A DNA stretch of 6,149 nt from Geminicoccaceae bacterium (GTDB lineage Bacteria; Pseudomonadota; Alphaproteobacteria; Geminicoccales; Geminicoccaceae). Position numbers and translations under genes: made by a program. Positions 1 through 5,103 of the stretch are shown one piece after another. Below the pieces are notes generated by a model that ran no database searches, had not been told where the DNA came from, and saw only the letters and a program-made list of their open reading frames with translations. Numbering within the stretch: position 1 is the stretch's first letter; the number at the start of each line of letters is the position of its first letter. Location of the stretch: the NCBI GenBank assembly GCA_020446285.1, contig JAGREZ010000172.1, positions 1 to 6,149 on the forward strand, read 5' to 3'.

Positions 1-162
1 GGTTTCGAGAAGGACGAGCTCACCCTCGCGGCGGCTCTCGTCCACAGGCTCACCCCGACAGCGACCTTCTCGTTCGGCTACGAGTTCGACCGGGATTTTG
101 CCGAGGACCGGCGGGACACCACGACGAACACGGTGTTCGTGCGACTGCGCAAGGAGTTCTGA
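1..162 (+). CDS. C-terminal end of an outer-membrane beta-barrel protein, XrtA/PEP-CTERM locus type (partial)
   Basis: Frame 1 is open from the first base to TGA at 160-162, giving 53 residues whose 5' end lies outside the window. The peptide alternates polar and hydrophobic residues in strand-like stretches (for example TATFSFGYEF and NTVFVRLRKEF) and ends in a terminal Phe. That is the usual C-terminal signal of outer-membrane barrels recognised by the BAM complex. In EPS loci of the exosortase A type, the gene just before the ExeA-like ATPase is commonly a PEP-CTERM-associated outer-membrane protein (TIGR03016), and this ending fits that family. The assignment rests mainly on the following four genes plus the barrel-like ending, since only the tail is visible. 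Its last codons also carry the ribosome binding site of the next gene. Any other outer-membrane barrel protein is a possible alternative. Confidence 0.62.
   Translation, partial: GFEKDELTLAAALVHRLTPTATFSFGYEFDRDFAEDRRDTTTNTVFVRLRKEF
151..156 (+). promoter_or_regulatory. Shine-Dalgarno site of the ExeA-like ATPase gene
   Basis: AAGGAG lies 7 bases before the ATG at 164. It fixes that ATG as the start in preference to the in-frame ATG at 98, which would overlap the upstream gene by 65 bases and add residues unlike the family's N-terminus. The site lies inside the last codons of the upstream gene, which suggests coupled translation. Confidence 0.8.
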
Positions 163-163
163 G

Positions 164-1072
164 ATGACGGCCTATGCGGAAACCTTTGGACTGACCGGCC
201 GGCCGTTCCGCCTCGAACCGGATCCGGATCTGTTCTTCGACTGCCGCGCCCAGCGGGAAGCCCTCGCCCGGCTGACCGATGCGCTGGCAAGAAGCGTGAG
301 CTTCAATGTGCTCACCGGGCGGGCCGGCGTCGGCAAGACCATTCTGGCCCGGCTCATCGAAACCCGCCTGCAGCGGCCGAACCTGCCGATCCTGCATTTC
401 CGCGCCGACAATGTCGATGCGATCGCGCAGGCGCGCATCCACCGGGGGCCGGGGCACAAGCTCCTGATCATCATCGACGAGGCACAGCGGCTGGCAACGG
501 CCAAGCTCGAACAGCTCGCCGCCCTGAGCGAGATCACGGGCGTGCGCATCCTCCTGCTCGGTCGCCCGGACCTCGTGGACAGGCTCCGCGCATCGCAATC
601 CAATATCGCCCGCAAATCGGTTCGCGACGCGCTGGAACTGAAGCCGCTCGGCAGCGACGAGATCGTGCCGTATGTGCATCATCGGATGCGCCTTGCCGGC
701 TGGCGCGGGGAGCGCATTCTCAGCCGTTCGGGCTGCGATGCGCTGTTTCTGGCCTCCAGCGGCATTCCCCGCAGGCTCGGCCGCGTCTGCGCCCGCGCAC
801 TCGCGCTTGCCGCCATCGACGGTCATCGGCTGATCGATGCACCATTGATCGAACAGGCGGTGCTCGACACGATGAAACCCGCCGGGCACGGGCTGCACAG
901 CGATCTGCATGCGTTGCAGGTGCGTGTGGACCAACTCCAGGACACGCTCGAGACGCGACATGGCGGGGCCATGGGACATGCAGGCCGTGAGGCGGCTCTG
1001 GATATCGAGGCGGCCCAGCGGCTTCTGCGCTGGCTGAGCCGCATGCAGGAGGAGCAGGGGCGAAGGTATTAG
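164..1072 (+). CDS. ExeA-like AAA ATPase, XrtA/PEP-CTERM locus type, shortened core
   Basis: 302 residues. It is probably a cytoplasmic ATPase that serves EPS export or assembly in the envelope; the exact role of this family is not known. The N-terminus (residues 8-25, FGLTGRPFRLEPDPDLFF) is the typical opening of ExeA/GspA-like ATPases. Walker A is GRAGVGKT at 52-59, Walker B is LLIIIDEAQ at 100-108 with D105 and E106, and LLLGRPD at 130-136 sits where sensor 1 (usually LLGQPE) is expected. A helical lid region follows at about 160-237. Residues 245-263 (LHSDLHALQVRVDQLQDTL) have heptad spacing and may form a short coiled coil. Only about 40 residues separate Walker A from Walker B, where relatives as I recall them have about 75, and the sensor region is also shorter and lacks the usual EQLRQR-like stretch. 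The frame stays open, so this looks like a divergent functional form, not a pseudogene. It starts one base after the upstream stop. The closest family is TIGR03015. Confidence 0.82.
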   Translation: MTAYAETFGLTGRPFRLEPDPDLFFDCRAQREALARLTDALARSVSFNVLTGRAGVGKTILARLIETRLQRPNLPILHFRADNVDAIAQARIHRGPGHKLLIIIDEAQRLATAKLEQLAALSEITGVRILLLGRPDLVDRLRASQSNIARKSVRDALELKPLGSDEIVPYVHHRMRLAGWRGERILSRSGCDALFLASSGIPRRLGRVCARALALAAIDGHRLIDAPLIEQAVLDTMKPAGHGLHSDLHALQVRVDQLQDTLETRHGGAMGHAGREAALDIEAAQRLLRWLSRMQEEQGRRY

Positions 1073-1073
1073 G

Positions 1074-1922
1074 ATGGAAACGGAACCCGGCGCACGGCAC
1101 GCCATGTCCATCGATGTCGAGGAATTCTTTCAGGTGTGGGCACTGCGCAACCATTATGCCCGCGCGGACTGGGACCGTCTGCCATCGCGGGTCGTGGAAA
1201 GCACGGACCGGCTCCTCGAGCTGATGGGCGCGACCGGCACGCACGCCACCTTCTTTACCCTCGGCTGGGTGGCCGAGCGTCATCCCGACCTGATCCGTCG
1301 CATCGTCGCCGAAGGCCATGAACTCGCCAGCCACGGTTACGACCATCAGCTCGTGCGGGAGATGAGCGAACAGGCATTCCGCGAGGATCTCATGCGTTCG
1401 AAGGATCTTCTGGAGCAGGCCGGCAAGGTCGAGGTAACAGGCTATCGCGCACCCAATTTCTCCATCGATTCCAGCACGCCCTGGGCCTATGAGGCATTGC
1501 TCGATGCGGGCTATCGCTACAGTTCCAGTTCGCATCCCGTCGCCAACGACCATTATGGCGATGTGCGCGGAGAGCGGCATCCGCACCGGCGTGACGGCAT
1601 CGTCGAACTGCCGGTCACCGTGCTGCCGGTGGGCGGGCGCAACCTGCCCTGCGCTGGCGGCGGCTATTTCCGCATCCTGCCCTATCGCTGGACGCGCTTC
1701 GCCCTTGCCCGAACGGTGCGCGAGCCGGGCGCGCGGACCATGTTCTACCTGCATCCATGGGAGGTCGATCCGGGCCAGCCGCGGCCCGACCGACTGGAAT
1801 TCAAGACCCGCATCCGCCATTATACAAGGTTGTCGAAATGCGCCTCGATGTTGAAGGATCTGATGCAGCGATTCACCTGGGACCGGATCGACAGGGTCTA
1901 CGCCCGAGAGCTCGGCCGATGA
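1074..1922 (+). CDS. Polysaccharide deacetylase, XrtA/PEP-CTERM locus type (NodB domain plus DUF3473-like region)
   Basis: 282 residues. It probably removes N- or O-acetyl groups from the EPS or its lipid-linked precursor in a metal-dependent reaction. The NodB-type motifs are visible in order. MSIDVEEFFQV at 11-21 contains D14, the likely general base. ATFFTLGWVAERHP at 58-71 is followed by SHGYDH at 86-91 with H87 and H91 as likely metal ligands. GYRAPNFSID at 123-132 contains R125 and P127. FYLHPWE at 224-230 contains the likely catalytic H227. The second half (GGGYFRILPYRW and the C-terminal RHYTRL and FTWDRIDRVY) is characteristic of the DUF3473 C-terminal region in this subfamily (TIGR03006). 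Family members as recalled have DVED where this protein has DVEE, a conservative change. No signal peptide is seen, as is usual for the group. The start at 1074 has GAAGG at 1062-1066; the in-frame ATG at 1104 is a possible alternative. The stop overlaps the next start by four bases. Confidence 0.9.
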   Translation: METEPGARHAMSIDVEEFFQVWALRNHYARADWDRLPSRVVESTDRLLELMGATGTHATFFTLGWVAERHPDLIRRIVAEGHELASHGYDHQLVREMSEQAFREDLMRSKDLLEQAGKVEVTGYRAPNFSIDSSTPWAYEALLDAGYRYSSSSHPVANDHYGDVRGERHPHRRDGIVELPVTVLPVGGRNLPCAGGGYFRILPYRWTRFALARTVREPGARTMFYLHPWEVDPGQPRPDRLEFKTRIRHYTRLSKCASMLKDLMQRFTWDRIDRVYARELGR

Positions 1923-2959
1923 CTGCCCCGGTAGAGACGAGGCTTCTCGCCGATGGCGGTGTCGGGGAGTGGGATGCCTATGTCAACGCGCACGAGAAAG
2001 GCACCTTCTTCCACCGTTCGGACTGGCGACGGGCGATCGGCGAGGGTTTCGGCCACGAGACACATTTCATCGAGGCGAGGCGCGGCGGCAGGCTCACCGG
2101 CGTGCTTCCACTGGTTCAGGTCAGGAGCCCGCTTTTCGGTCATGCGCTCGTCAGCACCGGCTTCTGCGTCGAGGGCGGGCCCATTGCAGATGATGACGAG
2201 AGCCTCGCTGCCCTGCTCGAAGCGGCCGAGGAAACGGCACTCGAACGAGGTGCGTCACGCATCGAGTTCCGATCGCCGGCACCGGATCGCAAGGGCTGGG
2301 TCGATGCCGCCGGCACCTATGTCGGCTTCAGGCGCGAACTGGAGAGTGATCCCGACGCCAATCTCGCCCGTATCCGCCGCAAGCAGCGGGCAATGGTCAG
2401 GAAGGGCCTTGGCTTCGGCCTCACAGCGACTGTCGACGAGACCGTCGACCGCTTTCACGATATCTACGCCGCAAGCGTCCATCGTCTCGGCACGCCCGTC
2501 TTCGGCAAACGTTACTTCCAGGCGCTGCAGCGGACATTCGGCGATGATTGTGACGTTCTCACCATCGAGAAGGACGGCGAAGCGGTCGCTTCCGTCCTGA
2601 GCTTCTATCACAAGGGCACCGTCCTTCCCTATTATGGCGGCAGCCTGCCCGAGGCGCGCAACCTCGCCGCCAATGATGTGATGTATCACGAACTGATGCG
2701 CCACGCGGTCGTCAATCGCGGCTGCAACATATTCGATTTCGGCCGCAGCAAGAAGGATACCGGCGCTTACAATTTCAAGCGCCACTGGGGCTTCGAGCCC
2801 GAGGAGCTGACCTATGGCTTCTGGATGAAGGACGGCGGCGCACCGCCCGAAATCAATCCGCTCAACCCCAAATACCGGCTCTTCATCAACATATGGCAGA
2901 AGATGCCGCTTTGGCTGACCAAGATCGTCGGGCCGCCCATCGCCCGCCAGCTCGGCTGA
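1919..2959 (+). CDS. FemAB-related GNAT-fold acyltransferase, XrtA/PEP-CTERM locus type
   Basis: 346 residues. FemAB-type proteins are acyltransferases with two GNAT-like folds; FemA, FemB and FemX use aminoacyl-tRNA to build peptidoglycan bridges. The substrate of the EPS-locus branch (TIGR03019) is unknown, and modification of the polymer or of a sorted protein is only inference. Supporting stretches are GTFFHRSDWRRAIGEGFGHE at 28-47, the N-terminal GNAT entry; RRKQRAMVRKGLGFG at 153-167; VHRLGTPVFGKRYFQAL at 187-203, a family hallmark; and IFDFGRSKKDTGAYNFKRHW at 271-290 with GFEPEEL following. It starts at the ATG of an ATGA overlap with the deacetylase stop, so its translation is probably coupled; GAGAG at 1906-1910 is a weak ribosome binding site. 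The in-frame ATG at 1757 would run 166 bases into the deacetylase gene and is rejected. Full length, with no damage seen. Confidence 0.87.
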   Translation: MTAPVETRLLADGGVGEWDAYVNAHEKGTFFHRSDWRRAIGEGFGHETHFIEARRGGRLTGVLPLVQVRSPLFGHALVSTGFCVEGGPIADDDESLAALLEAAEETALERGASRIEFRSPAPDRKGWVDAAGTYVGFRRELESDPDANLARIRRKQRAMVRKGLGFGLTATVDETVDRFHDIYAASVHRLGTPVFGKRYFQALQRTFGDDCDVLTIEKDGEAVASVLSFYHKGTVLPYYGGSLPEARNLAANDVMYHELMRHAVVNRGCNIFDFGRSKKDTGAYNFKRHWGFEPEELTYGFWMKDGGAPPEINPLNPKYRLFINIWQKMPLWLTKIVGPPIARQLG

Positions 2960-2964
2960 TCGCG

Positions 2965-2970
2965 GGAAGG
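2965..2970 (+). promoter_or_regulatory. Shine-Dalgarno site supporting a TTG start for the glycosyltransferase
   Basis: GGAAGG lies 9 bases before TTG at 2980-2982 and just after the FemAB stop at 2957-2959. No in-frame ATG or GTG lies between that stop and the conserved N-terminus of the glycosyltransferase. The in-frame ATG at 2893 would need a 67-base overlap and add 29 residues without family resemblance. The site therefore decides the start. Confidence 0.7.
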
Positions 2971-2979
2971 CATCGAACC

Positions 2980-4224
2980 TTGGCCGATATCCTGTTCGTC
3001 GCGCATCGCGTGCCCTGGCCGCCGGACAAGGGCGAGAAGATCCGCGCATTCAACATGATCCGCCATCTCTCGCGCAGCCATCGGGTGCATCTGGCCGCGT
3101 TCGTCGACGATCCGGCCGATCTCGGGCGCGCGGACGAACTCGGACGCTGGTGCGCGAGCATGCGTCTCGCCCGCATCGACCGTGCCACCCGTCTGCAACG
3201 GATGGCCATGGCTCTTCTGAGCGGAAAGGCGCTGAGCGTCGCGGTTTTCGACGATGCGGAGCTTCGCCGCTGGATCAGGGAACGCGTCGAGGCGGGCATC
3301 GACCTCGCCCTGGGCTATTCCGGCGCGGTCGCACCGCTGATCGATTTCACCCCCACCCTCTTCGATCTCGTCGATTGCGACAGTGCCAAATGGCAGGCCA
3401 TGGCACGCGACCGGCGCGGACCGGCCGGATGGATCTATCGCCGCGAGGCCCGGATCGTTGCACGGCTCGAACGGCAGATCGCCGAACGTTCGGCAGCGAC
3501 CCTGCTCGTTTCCGAACCCGAGGCCGAACTCTGCCGCGCCATCACCGGCGTCACCGACGGCCGCATCCAGGCCGTGGCCAATGGCGTCGATACGGAACTG
3601 TTCGACCCCGGCGTGCGGTGGCCGTCCCCCTATCCCGTCGACCGGCGCCCCACCATCGTGTTTACCGGCGTGATGAACTATGCGCCCAATGTCGAAGCGG
3701 TGCAGTGGCTGCACCGTCATGTCTGGCCATGCTTGCGCGAACATCCGAAGCGGCCGCGCCTTGCCATCGTCGGATCGTCGCCCGTCGCATCGATCCGCAC
3801 GCTTGCCGACGGCGATAATGTGCTCGTCACTGGCCGGGTGGCCGACATCCAGCCATGGCTTGCCCACGCGGCAATCGCCGTCGCGCCACTCCGGCTCGCG
3901 CGCGGTATTCAGAACAAGGTGCTCGAAGCGATGGCGATGGAACTGCCCGTGGTCGCGACCGCCGCCGCCGCTGAAGGCATCGACGCGCGCGCGGGCGACC
4001 ACTTCCTCGTCGCCGACGAACCGGCCGATTTCACCAAGGCCCTACGCAACCTCCTCGACCAGCCGCAACATGCCCGCACGATCGGCCGCGACGCCCGCGC
4101 ACAGGTCATCGAAAACCACTCCTGGCCGGCCCGCCTCGCCCCGCTGGACGACATCATCGGGCAAATGATGGCTGAAAAGTCCGTCTCCAGGCGGTTGCGA
4201 AAGGATCCGGGGATCGTTGCCTGA
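2980..4224 (+). CDS. Glycosyltransferase of the XrtA/PEP-CTERM EPS locus (GT-B fold, GT4-like)
   Basis: 414 residues from a TTG start. It would transfer a sugar from an activated nucleotide donor to the growing EPS repeat unit at the cytoplasmic face of the inner membrane; donor and acceptor cannot be read from sequence. The N-terminus ADILFVAHRVPWPPDKGEKIR (2-22), followed by HRVHLAAFVDDPAD (34-47), is the signature opening of the TIGR03087 family. The C-terminal donor domain starts near PTIVFTGVMNYAPNVEAVQWL (224-244) and includes LAIVGSSP (261-268), VLVTGRVADIQPWLAHAAIAVAPLR (281-305) and GIQNKVLEAMAMELPVVAT (309-327). E316 is the second glutamate of the GT4 E-x7-E motif. The first is R308 here, which as I recall is normal for this family. 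An Ala- and Arg-rich tail after about residue 395 is less conserved. It is the last gene of the EPS unit and is followed by a weak terminator-like hairpin. No exosortase gene follows it in this window. Confidence 0.87.
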   Translation: MADILFVAHRVPWPPDKGEKIRAFNMIRHLSRSHRVHLAAFVDDPADLGRADELGRWCASMRLARIDRATRLQRMAMALLSGKALSVAVFDDAELRRWIRERVEAGIDLALGYSGAVAPLIDFTPTLFDLVDCDSAKWQAMARDRRGPAGWIYRREARIVARLERQIAERSAATLLVSEPEAELCRAITGVTDGRIQAVANGVDTELFDPGVRWPSPYPVDRRPTIVFTGVMNYAPNVEAVQWLHRHVWPCLREHPKRPRLAIVGSSPVASIRTLADGDNVLVTGRVADIQPWLAHAAIAVAPLRLARGIQNKVLEAMAMELPVVATAAAAEGIDARAGDHFLVADEPADFTKALRNLLDQPQHARTIGRDARAQVIENHSWPARLAPLDDIIGQMMAEKSVSRRLRKDPGIVA

Positions 4225-4257
4225 CCTGCATGGTCAAAGTGGAAACAGCAGGTTTTT
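4224..4257 (+). terminator. Weak candidate rho-independent terminator after the EPS operon
   Basis: ACCTGC at 4224-4229 pairs with GCAGGT at 4248-4253, and TG at 4231-4232 can pair with CA at 4246-4247 across a one-base bulge. The loop is about 13 bases and the stem is followed directly by a run of five T (4253-4257). The first stem base is the last base of the glycosyltransferase stop codon. The stem is short and the loop large, so termination may be partial. Confidence 0.42.
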
Positions 4258-4278
4258 CGGCAATGGGTTTCGGCCATG
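4255..4278 (+). repeat. Pair of 11-bp direct repeats upstream of the regulator promoter
   Basis: TTTCGGCAATG at 4255-4265 and TTTCGGCCATG at 4268-4278 differ at one position and have a 13-base period. They end two bases before the candidate -35 at 4281, a position where activators or cooperatively binding regulators often sit. A chance duplication is also possible. No protein is assigned. Confidence 0.4.
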
Positions 4279-4280
4279 CA

Positions 4281-4309
4281 TTGACGCGATGTGTGTCCCG
4301 CTGTATTGA
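4281..4309 (+). promoter_or_regulatory. Candidate sigma-70-type promoter of the GntR regulator gene
   Basis: TTGACG at 4281-4286 matches the -35 consensus at five of six positions. A 17-base spacer leads to TATTGA at 4304-4309, a modest -10 (three of six). Transcription would start near 4316, giving a leader of about 32 bases to the ATG at 4348. This is the only convincing promoter-like pair in the gap between the EPS unit and the regulator, and it lies next to a perfect inverted repeat. Its presence argues against a regulator start at the GTG at 4291. Confidence 0.5.
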
Positions 4310-4322
4310 ATTCTGAATTCAA
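4306..4322 (+). promoter_or_regulatory. Perfect 8-1-8 inverted repeat, probable operator of the GntR regulator
   Basis: TTGAATTCTGAATTCAA is a perfect palindrome with 8-base arms (4306-4313 and 4315-4322) around a single T. It also reads as two tandem copies of TGAATTC. It overlaps the candidate -10 and the expected transcription start at about 4316, so a bound dimer would block RNA polymerase. FCD-type GntR proteins commonly repress their own operons through short palindromes of this length. Binding by the neighbouring regulator is inference from position and symmetry. The AT content is very unlike the surrounding DNA. Confidence 0.6.
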
Positions 4323-4347
4323 AAAAAGGCACAACAACATTGCAGGG

Positions 4348-5043
4348 ATGGAGCATGGCCTCGTGAGGGCGATCGAGCTGCCGCAAAGCCGGAGCGAACT
4401 GGTCTATCAGGCTATCGTGGACGAGATCTGCGAGGGTCGTCTTCCGGCCGGGGACAGGCTCGTTCAGGAACAGCTCGCCATGCGTCTCGGCGTTTCCCGA
4501 CAGCCGGTACAACAAGCCATGGCACGGCTCGAGGCGGATGGACTGGCGGAGAAAACAGGCCGCCGGGGTTTGTGCGTGGCAACGCTCGACCTCGACCGGA
4601 TGCGCCAGCACTACGACCTTCGCGCGGTACTCGATGGCCTCGCGGCTGCCAGTGCTGCGCGGATTGCGGCGAAAAACCCGGATCGGGCCGTGATCTTCCG
4701 CGCCGAGGGCGATGCCTGTCTGGCGCTCGCGGACCGGGCCGCGACGGAGGGTTCGATCCGCGCCCGTATCCACGCCGACGAAACGTTCCACAAGACGATC
4801 TACGGCTTTTCGGGCAATCCGCTCATCGAACGCAGCGCGGAGCCGCACTGGCTCTATCTCCGCCGGGCAATGAGTGATGTGCTCCGCCATGCGGGCTATT
4901 CGGTAACCATCGGTGAGGAGCATGCCGCCATTCTCGACGCCGTCTGCGCGGGCAATGAGGAAGAAGCATCCGGACGCGCGATCGGGCACGTTCAAAGGGC
5001 CTGCGAGTTGCTGGTGTCAGCGTTCGGCGACAAGAGCGCATGA
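4348..5043 (+). CDS. GntR-family transcriptional regulator, FCD (FadR/VanR-like) subfamily
   Basis: 231 residues. It is a DNA-binding dimer that probably represses its own operon and releases DNA on binding a carboxylate or acyl-CoA ligand. The winged helix-turn-helix covers about 12-78: SRSELVYQAIVDEICEGRLPAGDRLVQEQLAMRLGVSRQPVQQAMARLEADGL, then GRRGLCVA as the wing. The FCD ligand domain covers about 85-225. Its likely metal-binding set is complete: D144 and H148 in DETFH, H192 in EEHAAILDAV, and H214 in GHVQRA. FCD proteins that keep this set bind a divalent metal which holds the carboxylate ligand. Start choice is uncertain. ATG at 4348 has no clear ribosome binding site, while the in-frame GTG at 4363 has GGAG 9 bases upstream and would give 226 residues. 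GTG at 4291 would place the operator inside the gene and is disfavoured. The acyl-CoA ligase gene follows after 60 bases, which suggests the ligand relates to that enzyme's substrate or product. Confidence 0.9.
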   Translation: MEHGLVRAIELPQSRSELVYQAIVDEICEGRLPAGDRLVQEQLAMRLGVSRQPVQQAMARLEADGLAEKTGRRGLCVATLDLDRMRQHYDLRAVLDGLAAASAARIAAKNPDRAVIFRAEGDACLALADRAATEGSIRARIHADETFHKTIYGFSGNPLIERSAEPHWLYLRRAMSDVLRHAGYSVTIGEEHAAILDAVCAGNEEEASGRAIGHVQRACELLVSAFGDKSA

Positions 5044-5103
5044 CGATTCACCGGGTGATACGGCAACGACGAAAGCCATCTGACGGGTTGGGAACGAGCT
5101 GAC

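Noticed and set aside
1047..1054. AGGAGGAG as ribosome binding site for the deacetylase
   Set aside because: It is 19 bases from the ATG at 1074, too far for normal use. GAAGG at 1062-1066 is better placed. It could matter only for an undetected start nearby.
50..1111. Minus-strand open frame (353 residues) over the ATPase gene
   Set aside because: The + strand protein has Walker A, Walker B and the ExeA N-terminus; the antisense product has no recognisable feature.
720..1820. Long minus-strand open frame (366 residues) opposite the ATPase and deacetylase genes
   Set aside because: It spans two genes with clear family motifs on the + strand. It reads as a low-complexity antisense shadow of GC-rich codons and shows no motif or ribosome binding site.
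2812..4002. Long minus-strand open frame (396 residues) opposite the FemAB-like and glycosyltransferase genes
   Set aside because: It crosses the boundary between two well-supported + strand genes, and its composition (Gly, Arg, His and Asp rich) is typical of antisense frames in GC-rich DNA.
2980..4224. Missing first glutamate of the GT4 E-x7-E motif as a sign of an inactive enzyme
   Set aside because: The ARGIQNKVLEAMAM arrangement is, as I recall, the normal form in this EPS-locus glycosyltransferase family, so it does not indicate loss of activity.
4234..4995. Minus-strand open frame (253 residues) opposite the GntR gene
   Set aside because: It would read through the promoter and operator region, and the + strand has a complete winged helix and FCD metal set.
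5048..5058. Small palindrome TCACCGGGTGA between the GntR and ligase genes
   Set aside because: The arms are only 5 bases with a 1-base centre, there is no T-run, and it does not resemble the 17-base palindrome upstream of the regulator. It is likely chance.
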